Below are positions 25,522 through 34,312 of a stretch of DNA of 64,000 nucleotides, one piece after another. Below the pieces are notes generated by a model that was given only the letters and a program-made list of their open reading frames with translations, had not been told where the DNA came from and ran no database searches. The stretch comes from an uncultured Eubacteriales bacterium (GTDB lineage Bacteria > Bacillota > Clostridia > Christensenellales > Aristaeellaceae). The position numbers and the translations under genes are program-made. Every line of letters starts with the position of its first letter. Positions within the stretch are counted from its first letter, which is position 1. The DNA lies in contig CACYGY010000004.1 of assembly GCA_902774025.1 (NCBI GenBank), forward strand, positions 1 to 64,000. The letters run 5' to 3'.

Positions 25522-25548
25522 GGCGGGAGAAGCGCGGCTTCTCCCGCC
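25522..25548. terminator. Hairpin after the dehydrogenase gene (weak terminator)
   Basis: A perfect 12-bp stem, GGCGGGAGAAGC with GCTTCTCCCGCC around GCG, directly follows the operon. It lacks a proper T run on either side, so factor-independent termination may be weak. Confidence 0.5.
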
Positions 25549-25577
25549 TTGCGCATTCCGGAAGGAACTTTTATAAT
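25549..25577 (+). promoter_or_regulatory. Promoter of the phosphoesterase-like gene
   Basis: TTGCGC (25549-25554), 17-base spacer, perfect TATAAT (25572-25577). The -35 starts immediately after the hairpin stem. Confidence 0.7.
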
Positions 25578-25595
25578 GAAGACGGAGGTGATGGC

Positions 25596-26669
25596 GTGGG
25601 CAGGCGGAATCCCGAATATATTTTTGTTTACCGGGAAAAAAAGGGCGGAAGGGTCCTGCGGATCTTCCTGATCATGCTGCTGCTTGTGGCGGCCACCTTT
25701 TTTCTTCTCAACTATATCTCATGCCATCACACGGAATATCAGAGAAGGGATATCACCATTCCCAATCTGCCGGAGGCACTGGAGGGCTTTTCCATTCTGC
25801 ACATCAGTGACCTGCACGGATGGAAGGATGCGGGACTGGCCCAGCGCATTGCGTCCCTGATCTCGGGAAAGGAATACTCCTGCGTGGTCTTTACGGGGGA
25901 TATGCTGGGCCGGGGGAGCGAGGAGACGCTTCTGGAGATTGCGGACCTTTTTCCCCCGGATCTTCCCAGGCTTCTGATTCCCGGGGATGAGGACCCCCCG
26001 GTCATGGACGCCGCGCCTCATGCCAGCCTTTCAGCCTATTCGGACTGGGCAGTGCGCCTGCAGGAGCACGGGATTGTCATTCTGGACGAGCCTTTCCTTT
26101 TTGAGCGGGGCATAAACGGCCAGGCCCGGCTCTGGATCGTGCCGGAGGAACTGTACACGCTGGATCTGGACGGATACGAGCGGGTTTACCGGACACAGCT
26201 TCAGACATCCGGCGGGGAGGACATGTCTTCTCAGCAGGCCGCCAGGCAGCGCCACGCCCGCTATCAGGTGGAAAGAATCGGCAGAATCCGGGAAAAAGTG
26301 GCCGGCATGCGGGAGGGGGATATTCAGATTGCCCTGACCCATATTCCCCTGACAGAGGAATATGTCCGGACCTGGCTGTCGGATCAGTCCAGGGACAGTG
26401 CGCTGTCCATGCGCCGGATTTCACTGGTCCTGGCGGGACACTATACCGGAGGCGCCTGGCGGTTGCCCTGGGGAGGCGCCCTGTACGTGCCGGACATGGG
26501 ATGGTTCCCGGAGGATGTGCGGATTCAGGGCATGGGATATCCCGGGGGCATCCGGCAGTACATCAGCCCCGGGCTGGGAAAGAGCAGCATCTACGGATGG
26601 ATGTGGGGGCGCATGTTCAATCCTCAGACCGTTACCAGTCTCGAACTGACCCGGAAAATGAAAGAATAA
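25596..26669 (+). CDS. Membrane-anchored metallophosphoesterase-like protein with degenerate metal motifs
   Basis: The fold is that of calcineurin-like phosphoesterases of the YkuE/YaeI type. After an N-terminal anchor (IFLIMLLLVAATFFLLNYI) come ISDLHGW (motif I, intact), FTGDMLGR (motif II, intact), IPGDEDPP where GNHE/GNHD is expected, ALTHIPL, and LAGHYTGG where GHTHGG is expected. Loss of the motif III Asn and His and the second His of the last motif suggests altered metal binding or no activity. The GTG at 25596 has GGAGGTG upstream. It lies 18 bp before the MATE gene. Confidence 0.8.
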   Translation: MGRRNPEYIFVYREKKGGRVLRIFLIMLLLVAATFFLLNYISCHHTEYQRRDITIPNLPEALEGFSILHISDLHGWKDAGLAQRIASLISGKEYSCVVFTGDMLGRGSEETLLEIADLFPPDLPRLLIPGDEDPPVMDAAPHASLSAYSDWAVRLQEHGIVILDEPFLFERGINGQARLWIVPEELYTLDLDGYERVYRTQLQTSGGEDMSSQQAARQRHARYQVERIGRIREKVAGMREGDIQIALTHIPLTEEYVRTWLSDQSRDSALSMRRISLVLAGHYTGGAWRLPWGGALYVPDMGWFPEDVRIQGMGYPGGIRQYISPGLGKSSIYGWMWGRMFNPQTVTSLELTRKMKE

Positions 26670-26687
26670 GCACGGAGCCTTCAAGCC

Positions 26688-28052
26688 ATGAAAAAGAACA
26701 GACGCTATGAAATGGACATGACCCAGGGGCCTCTGCTCAAGGAAATCCTGGTTTTCTCCGGACCTCTGATGCTCACGGGCATTCTGCAGCTTCTGTACAA
26801 CGCGGCGGATATTGTGGTGGTGGGGCAGTTCGCCGGAGCCACGGCCCTGGCAGCGGTGGGTTCCACGGCCTCCCTCATCAACCTGATCGTGAATGTCTTT
26901 CTGGGCCTGAGCGTGGGAGCCAGCGTCATGGTGGCGCGGCATTTCGGCGCGGGAAACCAGGAAAGGGTGCAGGAGGGAGTGCATACCGCGGTGACCCTGG
27001 GCCTGGTGGCGGGCATCGCGGTGGGTGTTTTCGGCTTTCTCATGGCCAAACCCCTTCTGCAGCTCATGGACAGCCCGCCGGATGTCATTGACAGCGCTGC
27101 CCTGTATGTGCGCATTTATTTCCTGGGCATGCCGGTGAACATGCTCTACAATTTCGGCTCCGCCATTCTGCGGGCCGTGGGGGATACCCGGAGACCTCTG
27201 TACTACCTGTCCATCGCCGGTGTGGTGAATGTACTGCTGAATCTTCTGCTGGTGATTGTGTTCCGCATGGATGTGGCGGGGGTGGCCATCGCCACGGTGG
27301 CCAGCCAGCTGATCAGCTGCGTTCTGGTGATTCTCTGCCTGATCCATTCCGACAGCAGCATTCATCTGAACGTGCGCAGGCTCAGGATCCACCGGGAGAG
27401 CCTGAAGGAGATTGCCCGGGTGGGCCTTCCCGCCGGTGTGCAGGGAACGCTGTTTTCCATCTCCAATGTCATGATTCAGGCTTCCGTCAATTCCTTCCAG
27501 TCCGTGGCCATGGCGGGCAACGCGGCGGCCAGCAATCTGGAGGGGTTTGTCTACACATCCATGAACAGCATCCACCAGGCAGCGGTGACCTTTGCGAGCC
27601 AGAACTACGGGGCGAAGCAATACCAGCGGGTGGAGCGGGTCATGTGGACCTGTCTGGGCACCGTTGCCCTTGTGGGCCTGTCCCTGGGCATGCTGGTCTT
27701 TGCCTTTGGTGCGCCGCTTCTGTCCATCTACAACGCGGACCCGGAAGTGATCGCCTATGGTCTGAAAAGGATGCAGATCATTCTGCCCACCTACTTTACC
27801 TGCGGGCTCATGGACGTGATGGTGGGACAGCTGCGGGGCATCGGGTATTCGGTCATGCCCATGATTGTGAGCCTTACCGGCGCATGTCTTTTCCGGGTGA
27901 TCTGGATTCTGACCATCTTTTCATGGCCGCAGTATCACACGCTGACGGTTCTGTATATTTCCTATCCGGTTTCGTGGATTCTCACCTTTGCCATTCATCT
28001 CCTGTGCTATTTCCTGGTGCGGGGAAAAAGACTCCGGCTGAATCAGACCTGA
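26688..28052 (+). CDS. MATE-family multidrug/solute efflux transporter
   Basis: MATE proteins export drugs or metabolites by Na+ or H+ antiport. The 454-residue product has twelve predicted membrane helices in two halves, the N-terminal signature DMTQGPLLKEILVFSGPLM and LQLLYNAADIVVVGQFAG, and in the second half the repeat-like NAAASNLEGFVYTSMNSI and QNYGAKQYQRV. This is the DinF/NorM-like branch common in gut Bacillota. Substrate is not predictable. It may share the promoter upstream of the phosphoesterase-like gene. Confidence 0.92.
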   Translation: MKKNRRYEMDMTQGPLLKEILVFSGPLMLTGILQLLYNAADIVVVGQFAGATALAAVGSTASLINLIVNVFLGLSVGASVMVARHFGAGNQERVQEGVHTAVTLGLVAGIAVGVFGFLMAKPLLQLMDSPPDVIDSAALYVRIYFLGMPVNMLYNFGSAILRAVGDTRRPLYYLSIAGVVNVLLNLLLVIVFRMDVAGVAIATVASQLISCVLVILCLIHSDSSIHLNVRRLRIHRESLKEIARVGLPAGVQGTLFSISNVMIQASVNSFQSVAMAGNAAASNLEGFVYTSMNSIHQAAVTFASQNYGAKQYQRVERVMWTCLGTVALVGLSLGMLVFAFGAPLLSIYNADPEVIAYGLKRMQIILPTYFTCGLMDVMVGQLRGIGYSVMPMIVSLTGACLFRVIWILTIFSWPQYHTLTVLYISYPVSWILTFAIHLLCYFLVRGKRLRLNQT

Positions 28053-28068
28053 AAGGGGTTGGAAGAAC

Positions 28069-28917
28069 GTGGTGAAAAAGATCTGGAATCAGACGAGGAG
28101 CGTATGCCGCGGCAGGGGCGGAGAACTGCTGGACACCATGCTGCTGCAGATCATGATCCGTCTGCTGGCTTTGTCTCCCCTGCTGTTCCTGCTCAGCGGA
28201 AAACTGAAGATCCTGGCCTGTCTTTCGGCGTTGTTCTACCTCACGCTGATTCCCCAGCTGCGCAGAAACAGCGCCGGGGCCATGCAGCGCATGATCCGGG
28301 GCGGTCCCCTGTTCTCCGCATCTCTGGTGAGCTTCCGGTACTGGGGGAGGCATTTTCTGGAAAGTGCCAGGACCGGTGCATGCCTTTTCCTGTGGGCGCT
28401 CCCCTTTATCGGATCCACAGCCTGGATTCTCCGGGTGATTTACGGAAAGGCCATTGTGGGACAGACGGATGTGTTTTCCGTGATGACTGCCCTTCAGAAC
28501 CTGGGAGGCGGGGACGTGATGCGGGGCACGGCCTGGTTTCTCTTTTTCTACGCCCTCACCCTGATTCCCCTGGTGCTGGGCATTTCCTTCCATTCGGGAA
28601 GAAGGCACGAACAGGAACTGGGGGAAAAACGATTTCTGAAGGGGTACCGGAGCCGGGTCCTGAAGGTCTGGTGGTGCGGGATTCTGCTGCTGATTCCCTT
28701 CCTGGGCGCAGTGGGCTTCTCTGCCTTCCGCTATGCCAGGGCCATCATGGGGGCTGTGAACAATATGGCCACGGAAGGGCTGCGTCTGCCCGCACCGGAC
28801 CAGAGCATTTATCTGGCTCTTGCCGCCTTCCTGGTGCTGTATCTGCCCTTTCAGCCCTTCCGTTCCCTCCTCAGCGCCTGCTGTGTGCATGATCTGTGGG
28901 AAGGCAGGGAATCATGA
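28069..28917 (+). CDS. Multi-pass membrane protein of unknown function
   Basis: The 282-residue product has about five to six hydrophobic helices (IRLLALSPLLFLLSG, ACLSALFYLTLIP, TGACLFLWALPFIGSTAW, AWFLFFYALTLIPLVLGI, IYLALAAFLVLYLPF) with basic loops such as RRHEQELGEKRFLKGYRSR. No family is recognised. The start is one of two adjacent GTG codons (28069 or 28072) after AAAGGGG. Its stop overlaps the start of the next gene (ATGA), so it is translated with the pseudouridine synthase gene. Function unknown. Confidence 0.65.
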   Translation: MVKKIWNQTRSVCRGRGGELLDTMLLQIMIRLLALSPLLFLLSGKLKILACLSALFYLTLIPQLRRNSAGAMQRMIRGGPLFSASLVSFRYWGRHFLESARTGACLFLWALPFIGSTAWILRVIYGKAIVGQTDVFSVMTALQNLGGGDVMRGTAWFLFFYALTLIPLVLGISFHSGRRHEQELGEKRFLKGYRSRVLKVWWCGILLLIPFLGAVGFSAFRYARAIMGAVNNMATEGLRLPAPDQSIYLALAAFLVLYLPFQPFRSLLSACCVHDLWEGRES

Positions 28918-29639
28918 GACTGGACCGATATCTTGTCGCTCTGGGCGAGGGCAGCCGGACGGAGGTGCAGGACAGGATCCGGCGGGGTCAGGTATGCCTT
29001 CAGGGGCATGTCATGACACGGCCGGAAACGGAATGCGGGAGGAACCCGGAGATTACCCTGGAGGGACGGAGACTGGATACCCGGCTGATCCGGCATGTCA
29101 TGCTGCACAAGCCTGAACATGTGCTCACGGCGGCCCGGGACCGGAAGCAAAAGACCGTCATGGATCTCCTGCCGGGGGTGTATGCTTCCCTGGGCTGCAT
29201 GCCCGTGGGCCGGCTGGACCGGGATACCACGGGCCTTCTGCTGCTCACCTGTGACGGAGAACTGAACCACCGGCTTCTCTCCCCCCGCCGCCATGTGGAC
29301 AAGGTCTATGAGGCGGAGGTGGAGGGAACGCCCGGGGCGGAGGAGATCCGCAGGTTTGGGGAAGGCCTTTTTCTGGGGGATTTCACCGCCGCCCCCGCCC
29401 TGCTGGAGATTCTGGAAACCGGAGAACACAGCCTGGCCAGGGTGACGATTCACGAGGGCAAATTCCATCAGGTCCGGCGCATGTTCGAAGCGGTGGGCCA
29501 TCCTGTCAGGAGGCTTCACAGAAGCGCCTTCGGGCCCCTGATCCTCCCGGAGGATCTTCTCCCGGGAACTTTCAGGGAACTGACGGAGACGGAGGAAAAC
29601 GCGGTGTATGCGGCGGCGGGAATGGAGAGGAAACAATGA
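28914..29639 (+). CDS. RsuA/RluB-family pseudouridine synthase
   Basis: These enzymes convert a uridine in rRNA to pseudouridine; RsuA acts on 16S rRNA. The 241-residue product has an N-terminal S4-like RNA-binding domain (MRLDRYLVALGEGSRTEVQDRIRRGQV), then VMLHKPEHVLTA and the catalytic motif PVGRLDRDTTGLLLLT with Asp, followed by KVYEAEVEG and EGKFHQVRRMFEAVGHPVRRLHR. The ATG overlaps the preceding stop. Length and DxDT pattern fit RsuA; the exact target site is not shown by the sequence. Confidence 0.9.
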   Translation: MRLDRYLVALGEGSRTEVQDRIRRGQVCLQGHVMTRPETECGRNPEITLEGRRLDTRLIRHVMLHKPEHVLTAARDRKQKTVMDLLPGVYASLGCMPVGRLDRDTTGLLLLTCDGELNHRLLSPRRHVDKVYEAEVEGTPGAEEIRRFGEGLFLGDFTAAPALLEILETGEHSLARVTIHEGKFHQVRRMFEAVGHPVRRLHRSAFGPLILPEDLLPGTFRELTETEENAVYAAAGMERKQ

Positions 29640-30247
29640 CGCAGCAGTATTTCAGCCGGGAACCGGAAAGCGTTTCCCGGCCCTGCACATGCCATTACAC
29701 TTATCAGGGAAGGGAATACCGGTTTCTCACCGACAGCGGTGTGTTTTCCCGGGGTGAGATGGATCCGGGATCGGGTCTTCTGCTCTCCTGCCTCAGGGAC
29801 GTGTCAGGCTCTGTCCTGGACCTGGGCTGCGGATGGGGGGCTCTGGGGATCTGTGTGAAGGGCGCCTGGCCGCAGACGGAGATGACCATGGTGGACGTGA
29901 ATCTGAGGGCGCTGGAATTGTGCAGACAGAACCTGGAGACCATGTCCCTTCAGGCGGAGGTGCTGGAAAGTGATGGATTTTCCGCCCTGCGGGGCCGCAG
30001 GTTTCACCGGATCATCACCAATCCGCCCATCCGTGCCGGAAAGCAGAAAGTCTATGAACTGCTCAGGGACGCGTCCCTTGCCCTGGAGACAGGGGGCAGG
30101 CTGGATCTGGTGATCCGGAAACAGCAGGGTGGAGACAGCTGTATCCGCTTTCTCGGAACCTGCTTCCGTCATGTGGAAAAAATCGGCCGTTCCGGGGGTT
30201 ACTGGGTCCTGGAAGCGGCGGAACCGACAGGAGAGGAAATGCGATGA
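29636..30247 (+). CDS. RsmC-like class I methyltransferase
   Basis: The 203-residue SAM-dependent enzyme matches the small RsmC/YbxB-type methylases that act on guanine N2 in 16S rRNA. Motifs are YFSREPESVSRP at the start, FLTDSGVFSRGEMDPGS, SAM-binding LDLGCGWGALG, and the NPPY-type catalytic TNPPIRAGK. It overlaps the pseudouridine synthase stop (ATGA) and is itself overlapped by the next gene, so rRNA modification genes sit together here. Target assignment is by family. Confidence 0.88.
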   Translation: MTQQYFSREPESVSRPCTCHYTYQGREYRFLTDSGVFSRGEMDPGSGLLLSCLRDVSGSVLDLGCGWGALGICVKGAWPQTEMTMVDVNLRALELCRQNLETMSLQAEVLESDGFSALRGRRFHRIITNPPIRAGKQKVYELLRDASLALETGGRLDLVIRKQQGGDSCIRFLGTCFRHVEKIGRSGGYWVLEAAEPTGEEMR

Positions 30248-31404
30248 GACTGGATAAGACCTATTTTGATCAGAAGATCAGCCGGCTGGGCACGGACAGT
30301 TTCAAGTGGGACGTGTGCCGGCGGGAAAACGGCAGGGACGCGATCCCCATGTTTGTGGCGGATATGGACTTTCCGTCCCCGCCCGGCGTGCAGGAGGCAC
30401 TTTTGATGCGTGCCGCCCATCCATTCTACGGGTATACGGAGGTGAGCGAGGCTTTTAACCTTGCCCTGTGCGATTTCTGGAAACGCCACCACCAGGTGGA
30501 TATGATCCCCGAATCCATTCTGTCTCTGCCCTGTGTGGTGTCGGGTCTGAAGATTGCCATTCAGGCCCTGACGGAGCCGGGGGATGGAGTGATCCTTCAG
30601 AAGCCCGTGTATGGCCCCTTCATGGAGTCTGTGAGGCTCAGCGGACGGCGGGAGATGAACGCCTCCCTGATCCGGGATGCCCAGGGCCGGTATACCATGG
30701 ATCTGGAGAAAATCGAGACCTTCTGCCGTGAAGGCGCCAGACTCATGCTGCTGTGCAATCCGCACAATCCGGTGGGCCGCGCCTGGACATGGGAGGAAAT
30801 GAACGGACTTGCCCGGATCCTGGACAGGTACGGGGTTCCCCTGGTGTCGGACGAAATCCACGCGGACTTTGTTTTTCACCCGCATGTCTTCCAATCCGCC
30901 CTGAAGCTGGACATGGAAAAGAAGATGGTTCTCTGTGCCGCCAGCAAGACCTTTAATCTGGCGGGCCTGCAGATGGCCAGCGCCGTCTGCCCCGGGGAGG
31001 ATATGCGTACCCGGATCCGGAAAAAGATGGAAGAGAATGGTGTGGTCAGCGGCAATATCTTCGGGCTGACGGCCTCCAGAGCGGCCTATGAAACCGGGGA
31101 CGAATGGCTTTCAATGCTGAAGAAGCGTCTGAAGAGAAATATTGAATGGTTTGACGATCTGCTCTCGGAAAAAGTTCCGTGTATCCGGATGACACCCATG
31201 GAAGCCACCTATCTGGCGTGGCTGGACATGCGCGCCTTCGGACTGAGCACGAAGGAGATTGTGGACAGACTGAAGGGCGGGAATATCATTGTCAGCCCGG
31301 GAACCTTCTTCGGAGAGGAAGGGTTTATCCGGGTCAACCTTGCCTGCAGTGACAGCAATCTTGTGGTTACCGCCCTGAAGCTGGAAGAGCTGTTCCGGTC
31401 ATGA
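30244..31404 (+). CDS. PatB/MalY-type PLP-dependent C-S lyase/aminotransferase
   Basis: Fold-type I PLP enzymes of this group cleave cystathionine (beta-lyase) and related C-S bonds. The 386-residue product has the hallmark start KWDVCRRENGRDAIPMFVADMDF (key part PMFVADMDF), HPFYGYTE, CNPHNPVGRAW, SDEIHADFV and the PLP lysine in AASKTFNLAGLQ, with the C-terminal RVNLAC arginine. Start overlaps the previous stop and the end overlaps the acyltransferase gene. It may supply homocysteine for methionine or release H2S; the sequence does not decide. Confidence 0.9.
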   Translation: MRLDKTYFDQKISRLGTDSFKWDVCRRENGRDAIPMFVADMDFPSPPGVQEALLMRAAHPFYGYTEVSEAFNLALCDFWKRHHQVDMIPESILSLPCVVSGLKIAIQALTEPGDGVILQKPVYGPFMESVRLSGRREMNASLIRDAQGRYTMDLEKIETFCREGARLMLLCNPHNPVGRAWTWEEMNGLARILDRYGVPLVSDEIHADFVFHPHVFQSALKLDMEKKMVLCAASKTFNLAGLQMASAVCPGEDMRTRIRKKMEENGVVSGNIFGLTASRAAYETGDEWLSMLKKRLKRNIEWFDDLLSEKVPCIRMTPMEATYLAWLDMRAFGLSTKEIVDRLKGGNIIVSPGTFFGEEGFIRVNLACSDSNLVVTALKLEELFRS

Positions 31405-32600
31405 GAAGGGAAAGAGACGGATGGATTCCGGAGATGGACGGTTTCCGGGTTCTGATGATTCTGGTGGTGGCGTGGTTTCATCTCTGGCAGCAGAGCTGGC
31501 TTACGCCGCATCTGGGCGGCTATTCTCTGGACTACCTGGTGCGAAGCGGATACATGTGGGTGGACGGGACCATTCTGCTCAGCGGGTTCCTCCTGTTTCT
31601 CCCCTATGCCAGGGCCCATGCGGAACAGGAAGGACTTCCGGACACCCTGTCCTTCTACAAGCGGCGTTACCGGAGGATTGTACCCAGTTATCTTCTCACC
31701 GTCCTTCTGCATCTCTTTGTCATCGTCCTGCCCTACAGGCTGTACAGCTCCCGCCGGGAGCTGGGGTACGATCTGTTCATGCATGTTCTGATGATTTTCA
31801 ACTGGGACAGCCGCACCTATCTCGGAACACAGCTGGGAGGCGCGGCATGGACCATTGCGGTGGAGATGCAGATGTATGCTCTGTTCCCGTTCCTGGCCCG
31901 GCTGGCCGTGCGAAAACCCGGTGCCGTCTTTTTCGGCATGGCAGCTCTGGCTGCCTACTTCCGCGGAACCTGTCTGTTCGTCATGCAGGATTATTCCATG
32001 GTGGTCAATCAGCTCCCCTCCTTTCTGGACATATATGCCCTGGGCATGGCCCTGGCCCTGGCCTATGTCCGCCTTCGGAAGCGGATCCGGGAAAAGGGAG
32101 CCTGGAAGGGCATGCCATGGGCCGCTACGGGTCTGATCATCCTGGGTTTTTTCCTGGCGGTCCTGCTCCTGCGCGCTCAGGCCGTGTCCCCGGATTACCC
32201 CGCCATTCAGTCCGGACAGATGATCCGACGTCCTCTGTGGGGGCTGATCCTGGGGATGATTCTCATCGCTCTCCCCTTTTCCATCCGGCCGGTACGCTTT
32301 CTTTTCGGAAATCCCGTGATGCGTTTTCTGTCCGGGATTTCCATGAACTTCTATCTTCTGCATCAGAGTGTGGCCGTACACCTGAAACGCCTGGGCATCC
32401 CCCATTCCGCCTATGATCTGCCGAATCAGGCGGGAGACAGCGCGTGGCAGATACGCTACACCTGGCTGAGCATCGGCATCAGCCTGGCACTGGCCGCCCT
32501 GATGACCTACCTGGTGGAGAAACCATGTTCCAGGCTTCTGGAAAAAGGATTCCGGGCATGGGACACCAGGAGAAAGCCCGGGAAGGGAAATCTTTCCTGA
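31401..32600 (+). CDS. Acyltransferase 3 family membrane protein
   Basis: Integral membrane acyltransferases of this family (OatA/WecH-like) add acetyl or other acyl groups to surface glycans. The 399-residue product has about ten membrane helices, an N-terminal catalytic-His region MDGFRVLMILVVAWFHLWQQSW, the RRYRRIVPSYLLTVLLHL arginine-rich loop and a C-terminal helix ending LVEKPCSRLLEKGF, all typical. There is no extracellular SGNH domain. It overlaps the preceding gene by 4 bases and ends the long plus-strand run. Substrate unknown. Confidence 0.85.
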   Translation: MRRERDGWIPEMDGFRVLMILVVAWFHLWQQSWLTPHLGGYSLDYLVRSGYMWVDGTILLSGFLLFLPYARAHAEQEGLPDTLSFYKRRYRRIVPSYLLTVLLHLFVIVLPYRLYSSRRELGYDLFMHVLMIFNWDSRTYLGTQLGGAAWTIAVEMQMYALFPFLARLAVRKPGAVFFGMAALAAYFRGTCLFVMQDYSMVVNQLPSFLDIYALGMALALAYVRLRKRIREKGAWKGMPWAATGLIILGFFLAVLLLRAQAVSPDYPAIQSGQMIRRPLWGLILGMILIALPFSIRPVRFLFGNPVMRFLSGISMNFYLLHQSVAVHLKRLGIPHSAYDLPNQAGDSAWQIRYTWLSIGISLALAALMTYLVEKPCSRLLEKGFRAWDTRRKPGKGNLS

Positions 32601-33006
32601 ATATTGGAAACAGGAAGCGGAATGGATTTTCTGTCCGTAATGCGCGGAAGGCTTTGACCGTTTTCGCCCGGGACTTTAAAAATCAATTCGGAAAGCAGGG
32701 AATGAGACCGGTCAGCAGGGAGAAAACTGAAAACAGAAAAAAAGCCCGCCTGACGCATCCGGACAGGATAGCGCGTCATCAGGCGGGTTTTCTTCTCCGG
32801 ACAAACCACCGTAGCGAAAAGCCCGGAAAGCACAGGAGAAAAGCCGTGCTCACAGCATCCAGTGTGATCCCGGATCTGAAGTGGTCTGAATATGCTCCTT
32901 GTGCGTGGTTTCCGCGTTCCGAGGAAAGGACCGTGTGCGGTTCAGGCATCCTTTGACCACCGTTCTGAAAAAGGCAGAGGTTCCCCTTTCCATTTCCTTC
33001 CGGGAT
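32601..33006. other. Gene-free stretch between acyltransferase and aroQ
   Basis: About 400 bases lie between two convergent genes. Apart from the hairpin at 32741-32792 I see no gene with a ribosome site or family pattern. Frames on either strand here are short and low-complexity in character. Confidence 0.5.
32741..32792. terminator. Bidirectional terminator
   Basis: CCCGCCTGA (32745-32753) pairs with TCAGGCGGG (32779-32787), with an alternative inner pairing TGACGC/GCGTCA. TTTTCTT follows on the plus strand and CTTTTTTTCTG on the minus strand, so it can serve both convergent transcripts. Confidence 0.75.
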
Positions 33007-33462
33007 TCAGAGGCCGGCATTCGTCTGACTGCTCTGCCCGAGAAGTGCTTCAATCGCCAGGAGATAGGAACGGAAACCGAAGCCGGCAATGGTGCCGAGG
33101 CACGCCCCGGCGGTCAGAGAGGTCCGGCGGAAGGATTCCCGGTTGTCAATATTGGTCATATGCACCTCCACCGTAGGCAGAGGAACGCTGGAAATCGCGT
33201 CCCTCAGGGCTACGGAGGTGTGAGCATAGCCTCCCGGATTGAAGACAATGCCGTCCATGTTTTCCTTCCAGGCCATCTGAATGGCGTCAATGAGGGATCC
33301 CTCGGAGTTGCTCTGGAGGAAGGTCAGACTGCAGCCCCTGCTTTTTCCAAAGTCCCGGATGTCCTCCATGAGTTCCGCATAGGTTTTTGTCCCGTAGATT
33401 TCGGGCTCCCGGATGCCGGTGAGATTGATATTGGGTCCGTTGAGAATCAGAATTCTTTTCAA
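33007..33462 (-). CDS. aroQ: 3-dehydroquinate dehydratase, type II
   Basis: AroQ makes 3-dehydroshikimate in the shikimate pathway. From the TTG start at 33462 the product has 151 residues, the normal size. Motifs are LILNGPNINLTGIREPEIYG (catalytic Tyr), FLQSNSEGSLIDAIQ, FNPGGYAHTSVALRDAI with the catalytic His, and EVHMTNIDNRESFRRTS. GGCGGTGG lies upstream of the TTG; a GTG at 33480 overlapping the aroE stop is an alternative that adds six residues. It follows aroE directly. Other aro genes are elsewhere. Confidence 0.94.
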   Translation of the reverse strand: MKRILILNGPNINLTGIREPEIYGTKTYAELMEDIRDFGKSRGCSLTFLQSNSEGSLIDAIQMAWKENMDGIVFNPGGYAHTSVALRDAISSVPLPTVEVHMTNIDNRESFRRTSLTAGACLGTIAGFGFRSYLLAIEALLGQSSQTNAGL

Positions 33463-33476
33463 GGGTCCACCGCCTT

Positions 33477-34250
33477 TCACGGAAGGTTCAGTGCCCGGAA
33501 AACAGCCGGGATGATGCCGGGATCCAGGGAGCGGCCCTGCCAGATTTCCTGGGCAGCCACCGCCTGGGCGATGAGCATGGTCAGCCCGTTGCAGCAGGGT
33601 ATACCCCTCAGACGGGCGGACCGGAGGAGCACGGTTTCCGGGGGATTGTAAATCAGGTCCACCACGCCCTGAACACGGGACAGACAAAGGGAAAGGTCCG
33701 GTGCCGGGATCGGGCAGCCTTCCGTATCCGGGGCCATGCCGGAGGGTGTCGCGTTGATGAGAAAGCCGCGCAGGCAGACCGGGAGCTGCGGGTATCCGGT
33801 CTGGCCGGGAAGAGGATGGCGGGATACCAGGGTCACGGAGGCAGCGCGCATTTTCCGCAGCGCGCAGGCCGCGGCCCGGGCAGCCCCGCCGGTCCCAAGA
33901 ACAAAGCAGGGCTGGTTCTCCACATCCATGCCGGCACTGCGGAGCATTGTCATGAATCCTGTCACGTCCGTGTTTGTGCCCCGTCCCTGAAAGACCGTAT
34001 TGACGGCCATGGTATCCCTGGCCGGGCCGTCCAGATCAGAGAGCAGGGGAATGATTTCCTTCTTGTAGGGAATAGTGACATTCAGCCCGTCCAGTTCCCT
34101 CAGAAGGGAAGTGCATTTTTCGCGGAAAAGAGGTCGGGGGATTTCCACCAGTTCATAGGTGTCCCGAAGGCCAAGAAGGCGGAAAATGGCCATATGGACG
34201 GGTACAGACAGGCTGTGGCCCAGTTTTTCGCCAATCAGGGCAAAATGCAC
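33477..34250 (-). CDS. aroE: Shikimate dehydrogenase
   Basis: AroE reduces 3-dehydroshikimate to shikimate with NADPH. The 257-residue product starts MHFALIGEKLGHSLSVPVH (substrate motif GHSLS), then GLNVTIPYKKEI with the catalytic Lys, NTDVTGF, and the nucleotide loop VLGTGGAARAAACAL. The Arg of the common NRT/K cofactor motif is represented by SRH. The GTG at 34250 with GGAGGG 6 bases upstream is preferred over the GTG at 34277. It precedes aroQ by 14 bp and follows recA by 62 bp on the same strand. Confidence 0.93.
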   Translation of the reverse strand: MHFALIGEKLGHSLSVPVHMAIFRLLGLRDTYELVEIPRPLFREKCTSLLRELDGLNVTIPYKKEIIPLLSDLDGPARDTMAVNTVFQGRGTNTDVTGFMTMLRSAGMDVENQPCFVLGTGGAARAAACALRKMRAASVTLVSRHPLPGQTGYPQLPVCLRGFLINATPSGMAPDTEGCPIPAPDLSLCLSRVQGVVDLIYNPPETVLLRSARLRGIPCCNGLTMLIAQAVAAQEIWQGRSLDPGIIPAVFRALNLP

Positions 34251-34312
34251 AGGTTTCCCTCCCCTTCCGGTAAACACAGGAAGAGAGGCAGATTGCTCTG
34301 CCTCTCCGAATG

